Assembly (NCBI GenBank): GCA_965371945.1
Contig: CBDVAK010000055.1
Location: forward strand, 1-15,002
Direction: 5' to 3'
DNA: 15,002 bases
From: CBDVAK01 sp965371945
Lineage (GTDB): Bacteria; Pseudomonadota; Gammaproteobacteria; Competibacterales; JAHEDQ01
Both the position numbers and the translations under genes were made by a program. The notes below the pieces were generated by a model. It was given only the letters and a program-made list of their open reading frames with translations. It was not told the DNA's origin and did not search any database. This document shows positions 1 to 8,681 of the stretch, in pieces (position 1 is the stretch's first letter; the number at the start of each line of letters is the position of its first letter).

Positions 1-4
1 GATC

Positions 5-191
5 GGGGTCAGTTCTCGTGTTGTAACTTCGCAGCACCAAGTAGACGCCAAAGTGTTCACTACATCCCGATGGCTGCAGGCTCCCGTGGTAATGTGGTGC
101 AAAGCGTCAGACAACTTGATGTGCCGGGCTCTGGCTACATGCCCAAAGCGAAGTTCATTTGAATGGATGTTGTATTGTTAGAACTGACCCC
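5..191. repeat. Gene-free segment bounded by a perfect 12-bp inverted repeat
   Basis: The 12-mer GGGGTCAGTTCT at 5-16 recurs as its exact reverse complement AGAACTGACCCC at 180-191, enclosing about 163 bases. The right arm ends only 11 bases before the ATG of the metallophosphoesterase gene. GGGGTCAG-type ends pointing outward are, from memory, common on small REP/MITE-like elements linked to Y1 (IS200-like) transposases in gammaproteobacteria. I see no transposase gene inside. Bases 1-162 are open in frame 1 (53 codons, stop TGA at 160-162), but the peptide resembles nothing I know, so it is either chance or the tail of an upstream gene. I see no clear promoter. The repeat is certain; its nature as a mobile element is inferred. 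Confidence 0.55.
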
Positions 192-202
192 TTCAAAATA
201 GA

Positions 203-1480
203 ATGATGGCTTCGTTTCGCTTTCTACATGCTGCCGACGTTCACCTGGACAGTCCTTTGCGGGGACTATCCGGTCACGTGGGCAGTACTCTCGAGCGGAT
301 TCGTTCGGCCACCCGCGAGGCATTTGATCAACTGGTCAGCTTCGCCATCGAGGAGGATGTCGCCTTTCTTATTATCGCCGGCGACCTCTATGACGGCGAT
401 TGGCGCGACTACAACACCGGGTTGTTCTTCGCTGGCCAGATGGGACGACTCAACGAGGCCGGCATTCGTGTCTATCTGCTCCATGGCAACCACGATGCCG
501 CGAGCCAGATCACCAAGTCGCTCGAATTGCCCGAAAATGTGTATGTGTTTGGCACGGCAAAGCCGGGAACCTTTGCGCTGGATGAACTCGATGTGGCCTT
601 GCATGGACAGAGCTTCCGGCAACGTGATGTCACCGACAATCTGGCTTTGAGCTATCCGGCACCCGTAGCCGGCACCTTTAACATCGGCGTTCTGCACACC
701 GGCCTTGGTGGTCGCGCCGGCCACGAAAACTACGCACCCTGTTCTCAAGAAGACCTGATAAACAAGGGCTATGACTACTGGGCGCTTGGCCACGTTCATC
801 AAGCCGAAATCGTTCATGAGCATCCCCACATCGTCTTTCCCGGCAACCTCCAGGGTCGCCATGCGCGGGAGACCGGTGCCAAGGGCGCGGCCCTGATCAC
901 TGTGGAAGACGGGCAGGTGACAGATCTTGCCGCTATCGCGTTCGATGTGGTGCGCTGGGCCCTCGTTCCGGTGGAATTAGGTGATGCGACCGGTATCGGT
1001 GCTGCGCTCGACCGCATTCGCGATGCCATCGCAACCGCTGTCGCCAAGCGGTCTGATGGCCGCATGCTGGTTTGCCGTATCGCGCTACAGGGCCGGACCG
1101 AAATCCACGACGAGCTCATCGCATCCGTGGATCAGCTGCTGGTCGACGCACGGGCAAGCGCGCTTGGTTTCGGCGACGAGATCGCCTGGGTTGAGAAGAT
1201 CGTCATCGAAACCACACCGACGGTCGATCCACTGACGCTGGCCGATCGCGAAGATGCCATCGGTGAATTGCAGCGCATGCTGCTCGTCGCCCACACAGAT
1301 GACGATCTGCTGGCACAGCTTGACAAGGATATCGGTGAGCTGGCGCGCCGCCTGCCCCACACGGTGCGCGCCGATGTCGAGGATGATGTCCTGGCTGCAG
1401 CGATTGCAGGCGACTACGCCCGACTGGTAGCCGACATGATGCCGTATCTGACCGCACGCCTCACCCTGCGGGAGGACTGA
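203..1480 (+). CDS. YhaO-type metallophosphoesterase (SbcD/Mre11-like DNA exonuclease subunit)
   Basis: This 425-residue protein has the full calcineurin-like phosphoesterase motif series of the SbcD/Mre11 family: DVH at residues 12-14, GDLYDG at 60-65, GNHD at 95-98, LHTG with H165, and GHVH at 196-199. These residues normally bind two Mn ions for nuclease activity on DNA ends. The length fits the YhaO branch, with a C-terminal helical region after about residue 270 that probably contacts the partner ATPase. The next gene starts 2 bases after this stop and is the matching YhaN-type ATPase, so the two almost certainly form a cytoplasmic complex in DNA end processing or recombinational repair. 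The start is uncertain: tandem ATGs at 203 and 206 have no clear Shine-Dalgarno, and a 12-bp repeat arm ends at 191. The family call is firm; the exact substrate is not known. Confidence 0.9.
   Translation: MMASFRFLHAADVHLDSPLRGLSGHVGSTLERIRSATREAFDQLVSFAIEEDVAFLIIAGDLYDGDWRDYNTGLFFAGQMGRLNEAGIRVYLLHGNHDAASQITKSLELPENVYVFGTAKPGTFALDELDVALHGQSFRQRDVTDNLALSYPAPVAGTFNIGVLHTGLGGRAGHENYAPCSQEDLINKGYDYWALGHVHQAEIVHEHPHIVFPGNLQGRHARETGAKGAALITVEDGQVTDLAAIAFDVVRWALVPVELGDATGIGAALDRIRDAIATAVAKRSDGRMLVCRIALQGRTEIHDELIASVDQLLVDARASALGFGDEIAWVEKIVIETTPTVDPLTLADREDAIGELQRMLLVAHTDDDLLAQLDKDIGELARRLPHTVRADVEDDVLAAAIAGDYARLVADMMPYLTARLTLRED
1471..1475 (+). promoter_or_regulatory. Shine-Dalgarno for the ATPase gene inside the upstream gene
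   Basis: GGAGG lies within the last codons of the metallophosphoesterase gene, 7 bases before the GTG at 1483. It settles the choice of this non-ATG start and shows translational coupling of the pair. Confidence 0.75.
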
Positions 1481-1482
1481 GC

Positions 1483-4400
1483 GTGCGGCTGCGACAGCTT
1501 GGCCTGACCCGCTATGGGCACTTCACCGACAAACTGGTCGACCTGCCCAGAGCGGAAATCGATTTTCATATTGTATTCGGGCCCAACGAGGCCGGTAAGT
1601 CCACGGCCCTTGCGGCGATCGAGGATTTGCTGTTCGGCATACCGAAGCAATCGCCCTATGGTTTCCTGCACGACTACCCCAGCATGCGCATCGGCGGCGT
1701 TATCGAGAATGCGTCGGCGAGCCTGGAAGTCGTGCGTCGCAAGGGCAACAGGGACACCCTGCTCGGCCCGGATGACCTGCCTGTGGTCGGCGGCGACGGC
1801 GCGCTGGCACCGTTTCTTGCCGGTGCGGACCGGGCGTTTTTCGAACGGATGTTCAGCCTCGATCATATCCGCCTGCACGAAGGCGGTCAGGCCATCCTCG
1901 AAGCTCGGGACAATGTCGGCCAGATGCTGTTCTCGGCCGGCGCCGGTATCGCGGGGCTGCGCGATCGTTTGACCGATTTGTCGAGCGAAGCCGATCAACT
2001 GTGGGCTCCCCGCCGGGCCGCGCACAGAGAATACTACCAGGCCGATGATGAGCTGAAAGAGGCTGATAGAGACCTACGGGATCAGACACTTTCGGCTTCC
2101 AGATGGCGCGAATTGAAGCGCGCCTGTGACGACGCCGAAAAAAACCACGCCGAAGTTGACGATGCCATTCAAAAGGCATCCGCCAAACGCAACCGGCTTA
2201 GCCGCATCCGCAGGGTCTACCGCGATGTCCAACACAAACAAAAGCTGGGCAGCGGGCTTGGTGAACTCGCAGACATTACACCCTTGCCGGAGGACGCAAG
2301 GGAAGTTCTTGCCACGGCGAAGGACAGGCTTGCCGAGGCGCATGCACGCATCGGGGTTCTTGCAGGGCAACTGGAGCAGGCCGGCGAGGAGCTAGCAAAC
2401 CTGACCTTCGATGAGACCCTGCTGCGGCGGGCCGAAGATATACACCGGCTTCACAAACGGCGTATCGAGGTGAGCAGCGAGAAGGCGGATCTTCCGAAAC
2501 GCCGGGCCGAGCTGGATGCGGCCGAAAAAGAGCTGCGTGATCTGGCCTCGGAACTTGACTGGGACGCCACCGGGATCGATGCGCTGATCGAGCGCATTCC
2601 GGCGCGGACCAGGCTCAGTGTTTTGCGCTCGCTACTCAACATACGCGGCGAGCTGGCCTCGAACCGGTCGAACAAGACACAGGCGCTGGAAGACGCCGAC
2701 AGCGCACACACCGAAATTCAGGAACGCCTCAGCGGGACCGTCGATGTCATCGACGTTTCACCACTGGCAATGGCTGTCAAAACGGTACGGGAGAAAGGCG
2801 ATATCAGCGGCCGCGCACGTAGCGCCGTGAAAAATGTCACCAACGCGCAAGGGCGCATCGACCGGGTGCTCGCCTCCCTGCATCCGCGCGTTGCAGGTGA
2901 GAAGGAGACGGTTGAAATGCAGGCGCCGGCGCGGGCGCGCGTGCAAAATCATCGTGATCTGGTTCAGGACCGGGAGCGGCGCGCTCGCGAGACACAACAG
3001 CAGATTGCGTCGCTCGAAAGAGATTTGACGCTCTCGCGCAAGGCGTTCGATCGCACCGTTCGCGATGAGCACGCCGTCACTGCCATGCAAATCGACAAGG
3101 CCCGAAAGCACCGCGATGCGTTATGGAAACTCATCAAACGCAAGCACATTCAAAATGTGCCCATTGCCGACGAGGAATGTGCTGCCCAGGCGAACGAACT
3201 GGAGGATCTGGCCGGCGCGTTCGAACCGGCAATGAATGACGCGGACGCGGTGGCGGATCGGCGCTTCGAGCACGCTGAGGCGGCCGGAAAACTCGCGGAG
3301 ATGGCTCGCGTCACAAGCGAGCAGGAAGATCGTCTTGAGCAGTTGAAGGCGGCCAGGCAAGCGCTTGCGGATGAAGGGCGGGAGTTACACATGGACTGGC
3401 AGGCACTGTGGGACAGCGTGCCGTTCGAACCCACCGATCCTGATGTCATGCTGGAATGGCTGGACCGGCGAAACGAACTCCTCGAGGCGACCGAACAGCG
3501 TATCGAGGCCGCCATCGGGCTCGAACATCATCGCGAGGAGGAACGCGAGGCGAATGAGCAACTGCTGGCGACATTGCTGGCGTTCGGTGTCGACTGCACG
3601 GCGCTGCAGAATGACACCCTGGCCGTCGTGTTGGAAACAGCCACCCGCGAGCAACGCAGCCGTGAGAAAGAGGCTCAAAACAAGGCACGGCTACAGGATG
3701 AACTGCGGGAAGCCGAACAGAATCTGACCCGGCGACAGCGCGAGCTCACCCGTGCCGGGAAAGCGTGGGAGGACTGGCAGCAAGAATGGTCCAGGGCTCT
3801 GGGTGAGCTGGGACTGGCCGCTGATCTGGCGCCGGCAGCGGTGGGAGCGCAGATCGAGGTCATCGACCAGATGCGCGACAAGGCGGGCCAGATCAACACG
3901 CTGCGGCATGACCGCATTGACAAGATCAATCGGGATGTCGCTGATTTCGAACTCATGGTCAGCGGCATCGTCAGGGACATAGCGGCGGATCTGAAGGATA
4001 AGCCCGCGGAGGAGTCCGTGTTTGAACTGGAGGCACGACTGGCGAAGGCCGAGAAGCTCAGCGGGCTGCTGGAGAGCAAGCAACTGGGTGTGGTGAAACT
4101 CGAATCTGACGTTGCCAGGCTCGAACAAGCGCGCCGCCAGGCAGCCGCATCGGTCGAACACCTGAAAGACGCGGCCGGAGTCGAGACCAACGAGGCACTT
4201 GCAAGCGCCATCGAACGGTCCGACCAGCTACGGGCACTGCAATCGGAATTTGCCGAGACTCTAGAAAAACTCGGTCAGGAAGGGGACGGGCTTGCAGTCG
4301 AGGCCCTCGAGGAAGAATGCGCCGATATCGACATCGACCAAACAGCGGCACAAGAGCAATCCGTGATCGCTGAACTATCCGAATTGCAGCAACAACTCAG

Positions 4401-5007
4401 CGCCGCCGCCGAACAACGTGCAAAGGCGCGAGAGGCCTTCCAGGCGATTGGTGGAGATGATGCAGCCGCACGGGCAGCGGCTGCCAGACAGGAAGCCCTT
4501 GCCAGGATGAGCGAAGTAGCCGAACGCTATGTCCGGGTACGCACCTCCGCGCTGTTACTGCAATGGGCGATTGACCGTTACCGGCGAGAAAAACAGGCAC
4601 CGCTGCTCAATCGCGCCGGCGAACTCTTTGCCACGATCACGGGCGGATCGTTCACCGATCTACGCGTGGTCTACGACGCTCAGGATCATGCCCAATTGAC
4701 CGGCGTCAGACCCGACGGGAATCTCGTTCCCACATCGGGGATGAGCGCCGGCACGGTGGATCAACTCTATCTGGCGCTGCGTATCGCTTCGATCAAAGAC
4801 TACCAGGAACGCGCGGACCCGTTACCGTTCGTCGCGGATGACCTGTTCATCAACTTCGATGACGATCGTGCCGGCGCCGGATTCAGGATGCTGGCCGAAC
4901 TGGCGGAAAGCACCCAGGTCCTCTTTTTTACCCACCATCAACATCTGCTGGACATCGCCCATCGCGCGCTCGGGAAATCCGCCCATGTCATTCGTTTGCA
5001 GGGATAG
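1483..5007 (+). CDS. YhaN/SbcC-type coiled-coil AAA/ABC ATPase
   Basis: The product has 1174 residues and the split-ATPase layout of the SMC/Rad50 class. An N-terminal Walker A (GPNEAGKST, residues 33-41, K39) is followed by about 850 residues of Glu/Arg/Ala/Leu-rich coiled coil. The C-terminal half-domain carries a signature-like MSAGTVDQ (1087-1094), a Walker B ending in DD (1119-1120) and an H-loop region FFTHHQH (1148-1154). The phrase DLLFGIPKQSPYGF after Walker A is typical of YhaN rather than SbcC. It should pair with the adjacent metallophosphoesterase and use ATP to control access to DNA ends. Translation starts at GTG 1483, 2 bases after the previous stop, with GGAGG 7 bases upstream. 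I find no CxxC zinc-hook motif: the few cysteines are isolated, so any dimerisation at the coil apex must differ from Rad50. The gene appears intact. Confidence 0.9.
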   Translation: MRLRQLGLTRYGHFTDKLVDLPRAEIDFHIVFGPNEAGKSTALAAIEDLLFGIPKQSPYGFLHDYPSMRIGGVIENASASLEVVRRKGNRDTLLGPDDLPVVGGDGALAPFLAGADRAFFERMFSLDHIRLHEGGQAILEARDNVGQMLFSAGAGIAGLRDRLTDLSSEADQLWAPRRAAHREYYQADDELKEADRDLRDQTLSASRWRELKRACDDAEKNHAEVDDAIQKASAKRNRLSRIRRVYRDVQHKQKLGSGLGELADITPLPEDAREVLATAKDRLAEAHARIGVLAGQLEQAGEELANLTFDETLLRRAEDIHRLHKRRIEVSSEKADLPKRRAELDAAEKELRDLASELDWDATGIDALIERIPARTRLSVLRSLLNIRGELASNRSNKTQALEDADSAHTEIQERLSGTVDVIDVSPLAMAVKTVREKGDISGRARSAVKNVTNAQGRIDRVLASLHPRVAGEKETVEMQAPARARVQNHRDLVQDRERRARETQQQIASLERDLTLSRKAFDRTVRDEHAVTAMQIDKARKHRDALWKLIKRKHIQNVPIADEECAAQANELEDLAGAFEPAMNDADAVADRRFEHAEAAGKLAEMARVTSEQEDRLEQLKAARQALADEGRELHMDWQALWDSVPFEPTDPDVMLEWLDRRNELLEATEQRIEAAIGLEHHREEEREANEQLLATLLAFGVDCTALQNDTLAVVLETATREQRSREKEAQNKARLQDELREAEQNLTRRQRELTRAGKAWEDWQQEWSRALGELGLAADLAPAAVGAQIEVIDQMRDKAGQINTLRHDRIDKINRDVADFELMVSGIVRDIAADLKDKPAEESVFELEARLAKAEKLSGLLESKQLGVVKLESDVARLEQARRQAAASVEHLKDAAGVETNEALASAIERSDQLRALQSEFAETLEKLGQEGDGLAVEALEEECADIDIDQTAAQEQSVIAELSELQQQLSAAAEQRAKAREAFQAIGGDDAAARAAAARQEALARMSEVAERYVRVRTSALLLQWAIDRYRREKQAPLLNRAGELFATITGGSFTDLRVVYDAQDHAQLTGVRPDGNLVPTSGMSAGTVDQLYLALRIASIKDYQERADPLPFVADDLFINFDDDRAGAGFRMLAELAESTQVLFFTHHQHLLDIAHRALGKSAHVIRLQG

Positions 5008-5109
5008 GAGATCCGGTTTTGCCGGGCCTGGGTTCCTGGCATGGTGGTCTACCGGCGCCGGATGGTGCGCACGGCACACCCTACGGTGGTTTCAGCCGCA
5101 GCCAGGGCC

Positions 5110-7557
5110 TCAAGCCTTGATGCGGTCGCTGCTCGGATCGTACAGGGGGCGCAGGCTGGCGCGGGCCGGATAGCGTTCGCAGGCGATCTCGATCTCGTAG
5201 CTGCCGCTGCGCACGAACCCGGCATCGACTCCGTCGGGATGACTAACATAGCCCAGCCCAATGGCAGCACCCAGATGATGACCGTAGTTGGCGGAGGTGA
5301 TATGGCCAACGATCTCGCCATCCCGGTAGACCGGTTCGTTGTGGTAGAGCAGCGGCTCGGGGTCGGTCAGCGCGAACTGTACCAACCGCCGTTTGAGGCC
5401 TGTTTCTTTTTGCCGTAACAACGCATCGCGGCCGATAAAGCCGCCCGCTTTGTCGAGCTTGCAGGCGAACCCCAACCCTGCCTCCAGCGGGTTGTCCTCG
5501 TCGGTGATGTCATGGCCCCAATGGCGATAGGCCTTCTCGATGCGGCAGGAATCGAGCACGTGCATGCCGGCCAACTTCAAGCCGTGGTCTGATCCAGCCT
5601 CCATCAACACATCGAACAGATGACGGGCGGATTCGGTGGGCACATACAGTTCCCAGCCCAGTTCACCGACATAGGTGATACGGCAGGCCAGCACCCGTGC
5701 ATAGCCGATGGCAATCTCGCGGGCGCTGGCAAACGGGAAGGCGTCGTTGGAGAGATCGGCGTCGGCGACCTGCTGTAACAAGGCCCGGCTGTCGGGACCC
5801 ATGACGCTCAGCACCGCAAACCCGGAGGTCACGTCGGTGACTGTGCAGTGGGCATCGCCCGGCACGTGGCGGCTCAGCCAGTGCAGATCGCGCCCCGCCA
5901 CTGGCGCGCCTGTCACCACCTGGTAGCGGTCTTCGGCCAGCCGGGTGACGGTGAGGTCGGCCTCGATACCACCGCGTTCGTTGAGCCACTGGGTGTAGAC
6001 CATGCGCCCGGGTTCCACCGCCACGTCGTTGGCGCAGATGTGCTGCAGAACGCGCTCGGCGTCGCGCCCCTGGACCAGAAACTTGGCGAACGAGCTTTGA
6101 TCGAACAGCGCCACTCGCTCGCGTACCGCACGATGTTCGGCGGCCGAGTATTCGAACCAGTTCTGGCGTTTGTAGCTGTAGCGGTACTCGGGAGTTTCGC
6201 CCGCGGGCGCAAACCAGTTGGCCCGCTCCCAACCTGCCACCTCGCCGAAACAGGCGCCGTGCGCGGCAAGACGCTCGTGCAATGGTGACTGGCGCACATT
6301 GCGGGCAGTGGCGTACTGGCGAAACGGCCAGTGCATGTCGTAGAGCAAGCCCAGGGCCTCGACCGAGCGGTCGTACAGATAACGGGCATTGCCCTGCCAG
6401 GGAAACACCCTGCGGATGTCCACGTCCCACAGATCCATGGGGGGATGACCGTTGACGATCCATTCCGCCAGCACCTTGCCGGCGCCACCGGCCGACTGGA
6501 TGCCGATAGAGTTGAACCCAGCCGCCACGAAGAAGCCCTTCAGTTCCGGCGCCTCACCCAACAGATAGCGATCATCGGCGGTAAAGCTCTCGGGACCGTT
6601 GAAGAAGGTACGGATACCGGCGTCCTGCAGCGCGGGCACGCGCTCCATGGCCTGCTCCAGCACCGGCATGAAGTGGTCGATGTCCTCGGGCAATTCGTCG
6701 AAGCTGAACGATTCGGGTATGCCGTTCATACCCCAGGGTTTGGATACTTTTTCGAACGCGCCCAGCAGGATCTTGCCGGCGTCCTCCTTGTAATAGGCGC
6801 AGGCGCCGGGATCACGCAATACCGGCAGGTTGGCGGGCAAACCCTCGATCTCCTCGGTGACCACATAAAAGTGTTCACAGGCATGCAGGGGTACATTGAC
6901 CCCGGCCATGCGTCCCACCTCACGCCCCCACATGCCGGCACAGTTGACCACCACATCGGCCCGCACAGCGCCGCTGTCGGTGGTCACGCCGGTGGCCCGA
7001 CCACCCTCTTGCAACACCCCGGTAACCTTGACCTGCTCGATGATCTTGACGCCACGGTCACGGGCGCCACGGGCCAGCGCCATGGTGGTATCGACAGGAT
7101 TGGTCTGACCATCACGGGGCAGGAATACACCACCGACCAGCCCCTCGAGATTGAGCAGCGGCCAGCGCTCACCGATCTCACCCGGTTCTATGACCTGCAC
7201 CTCCAGACCGAAGGTTCTGGCCATGGAAGCACCGCGTTTGAGTTCCTCCAGCCGCTCCGGATCGCTGGCGATGCTGAGGCTGCCGTGCTGGCGAAAACCG
7301 GTGGCCTGCCCGGTGCGCTGTTCCAGCATGGCATAAAGATCGGTGGTGTATTGCGCCAACCGGGTGAGATTCTGGGTGGCACGCAGTTGCCCGACCAGAC
7401 CGGCGGCATGCCAAGTGGTGCCGCAGGTCAATTCCTTGCGCTCCAGCAGCACGACGTCGGTACAACCCAACTCCGCCAGATGGTAGGCCAGGCTGCAACC
7501 GATGATGCCGCCGCCGATGATCACGACGTTGCAATGTTGCGGAAGCGTGGCGCTCAC
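5110..7557 (-). CDS. Dimethylglycine/sarcosine dehydrogenase-like FAD oxidoreductase with C-terminal GcvT (folate) domain
   Basis: The 815-residue protein has the DMGDH/SARDH architecture. An FAD-binding DAO domain (about 10-375) carries GGGIIG at 15-20 and E39. GTTWHAAG follows, where H50 aligns with the histidine that covalently holds FAD in dimethylglycine dehydrogenase. A short FAO_M linker (about 378-432), a GcvT domain (about 435-700) and a GcvT C-terminal barrel (about 710-800) complete it. D534, in GGIEAD, falls at the position of the catalytic Asp of T-protein. Known relatives oxidise N-methyl groups and pass the one-carbon unit to tetrahydrofolate. Translation starts at GTG, with GGAG 10 bases upstream and 36 bases after phnX, so it is the second gene of the phnX operon. 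That context suggests an N-methylated or secondary aminophosphonate substrate, but this is inference; sarcosine, dimethylglycine or another N-methyl amine remain possible. Confidence 0.88.
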   Translation of the reverse strand: MSATLPQHCNVVIIGGGIIGCSLAYHLAELGCTDVVLLERKELTCGTTWHAAGLVGQLRATQNLTRLAQYTTDLYAMLEQRTGQATGFRQHGSLSIASDPERLEELKRGASMARTFGLEVQVIEPGEIGERWPLLNLEGLVGGVFLPRDGQTNPVDTTMALARGARDRGVKIIEQVKVTGVLQEGGRATGVTTDSGAVRADVVVNCAGMWGREVGRMAGVNVPLHACEHFYVVTEEIEGLPANLPVLRDPGACAYYKEDAGKILLGAFEKVSKPWGMNGIPESFSFDELPEDIDHFMPVLEQAMERVPALQDAGIRTFFNGPESFTADDRYLLGEAPELKGFFVAAGFNSIGIQSAGGAGKVLAEWIVNGHPPMDLWDVDIRRVFPWQGNARYLYDRSVEALGLLYDMHWPFRQYATARNVRQSPLHERLAAHGACFGEVAGWERANWFAPAGETPEYRYSYKRQNWFEYSAAEHRAVRERVALFDQSSFAKFLVQGRDAERVLQHICANDVAVEPGRMVYTQWLNERGGIEADLTVTRLAEDRYQVVTGAPVAGRDLHWLSRHVPGDAHCTVTDVTSGFAVLSVMGPDSRALLQQVADADLSNDAFPFASAREIAIGYARVLACRITYVGELGWELYVPTESARHLFDVLMEAGSDHGLKLAGMHVLDSCRIEKAYRHWGHDITDEDNPLEAGLGFACKLDKAGGFIGRDALLRQKETGLKRRLVQFALTDPEPLLYHNEPVYRDGEIVGHITSANYGHHLGAAIGLGYVSHPDGVDAGFVRSGSYEIEIACERYPARASLRPLYDPSSDRIKA

Positions 7558-7593
7558 TGGGATGTGACTCCGTACCCTGGTACTACCATCCGC

Positions 7594-8454
7594 TCAGGGT
7601 TTTTCGCCGTTGGCCAACCGCCGGTTGACGTCGTCGATGACCGGAGGCAGGTCGAGCAGGGTGTCGATGACGTAGTGGGCACCGGTCTTGCGCAACACCT
7701 CCCGAGTGTAAGCCAGGCGTCGCTCGAGATCCGCCTCAGACATGTTTTCGGCCTGTTCGATAGTATCAATGTCCATGTAGTTGCTGTAGAGGGCCACGCC
7801 CACGGCCCAGCAACCCGCCTCCAGCGCTTCACCCACACCGGATGCGGTATCGTCGACCTTGACCACGGACTGAATCGGGTGGATGTCCATCAGGTCCAGG
7901 TTGCGGTACACCATGAAGGGCTTGGGCCGGGCGCCGTTGATGACCTCATCACCGGCAACAGTGGCATCCGGGTTGAAGCCCTGCTTGCGGGCATCGGCTT
8001 CGAGTATGTCGACCATGGGGCGGGTAAACCCGGTGGACACACCGATCTTCAGCCCGTATTCCTGCTGCAAACGCTGGGTGACTTCCGCGATACCCGGCAG
8101 CAGACCGGTGTACTCGCGCAGACAATCGAGCTGCAGCGGTACGAAATCGGCAAACATGGCATCGACGCTGCCCTGGTCCGGGTAGCTGCCATGCACGCCC
8201 TTCCAACGATCGCGGATTTCAGGCACCTCCGTCAACGCCTTGATGTGCAGATCCTTGCGCAACCCCATCGGACCACGTGCCTCCAGCATGCTGATATCCA
8301 CACCCTGCTTGCGAAAGACCTCGACAAACACCACCGCGGGCGCGATGACATAAGCGTCCGCCACGGTGCCGCTCCAGTCCAGTACCAGCCCCTTGACCTT
8401 GCCGCGATACCCTCTGCTATAGACATAGTCGGTTGCCCAGGGTGATGTACTCAT
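7594..8454 (-). CDS. phnX: Phosphonoacetaldehyde hydrolase (phosphonatase)
   Basis: This HAD-superfamily enzyme cleaves the C-P bond of phosphonoacetaldehyde to acetaldehyde and phosphate in the cytoplasm. Counting from the chosen start (286 residues), the nucleophile is D26 in DWSGT. The Schiff-base lysine is K67 in PMGLRKDLH, 41 residues later, the same spacing as D12-K53 in the characterised Bacillus cereus enzyme. VDDTASGVGEA supplies the Mg-binding acidic motif. The start is the ATG at 8454, because GAGGAG lies 7 bases upstream; an in-frame ATG at 8487 would add 11 residues but has no such site. About 14 extra residues precede the core compared with the Bacillus enzyme. It is first in an operon with the DMGDH-like flavoprotein and divergent from a LysR gene. 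The usual partner PhnW is not in this window. Confidence 0.93.
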   Translation of the reverse strand: MSTSPWATDYVYSRGYRGKVKGLVLDWSGTVADAYVIAPAVVFVEVFRKQGVDISMLEARGPMGLRKDLHIKALTEVPEIRDRWKGVHGSYPDQGSVDAMFADFVPLQLDCLREYTGLLPGIAEVTQRLQQEYGLKIGVSTGFTRPMVDILEADARKQGFNPDATVAGDEVINGARPKPFMVYRNLDLMDIHPIQSVVKVDDTASGVGEALEAGCWAVGVALYSNYMDIDTIEQAENMSEADLERRLAYTREVLRKTGAHYVIDTLLDLPPVIDDVNRRLANGEKP

Positions 8455-8681
8455 GCTGAATCTCCTCGAATTCCCGCAACGGTTCAAAACGCGCTGCCGT
8501 TACCGATGGCAGCATGCAGTTTCCACAAGCTCCCAAGCACCCCACACACGGGTGCAAGCTCGGGGCTTCCTCAATAGTAGGCGAAATTCCGGCGTCGTCG
8601 AGCCGGTCTTGACCCGCAATCCTCGCAGGACTGTAGAATAAGTCCAATCGTCCTGACAGATGCTTTCTATAGGTTGTACTT
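8455..8681. promoter_or_regulatory. Divergent control region between phnX and its LysR regulator
   Basis: These 227 bases must hold both promoters. For the LysR gene, TTGACC (8609-8614) and TAGAAT (8634-8639) are a fair sigma-70 pair, but the 19-base spacer is long. ATA-N9-TAT at 8669-8683, a T-N11-A type LysR box, overlaps the LysR start codon and could serve autorepression. A second candidate operator is the inverted repeat GCACCC (8537-8542) / GGGTGC (8550-8555), flanked by two direct CAAGCTC copies. I see no convincing promoter for phnX. The shared-regulator layout is typical of LysR systems; each individual site is a weak prediction. Confidence 0.45.
8462..8467 (-). promoter_or_regulatory. 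Shine-Dalgarno fixing the phnX start
   Basis: On the minus strand GAGGAG sits 7 bases before the ATG at 8454. It favours this start over the upstream in-frame ATG at 8487. Confidence 0.75.

Noticed and set aside
1..162. Open frame 1 from the window edge, 53 codons to TGA
   Set aside because: It spans a repeat arm, and its peptide shows no recognisable domain. It could be a gene tail entering from outside, but this cannot be supported.
5008..5109. Possible bidirectional terminator between the converging ATPase and DMGDH-like genes
   Set aside because: Only weak GC-rich partial palindromes (for example CCGGCGCCGG) are present, with no T-tract and no stable stem I could confirm by eye.
6331..8445. 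Long plus-strand open frame (704 codons) antisense to the DMGDH-like gene and phnX
   Set aside because: The translation is His/Gln/Gly-rich with no domain pattern. It mirrors high-GC codons of two well-supported minus-strand genes, so it is a shadow frame.
8417..8647. Minus-strand 76-codon frame with a cysteine cluster (CVGCLGACGNC)
   Set aside because: It overlaps the phnX start in another frame, has no ribosome site and occupies the control region. The cysteine spacing looks fortuitous.
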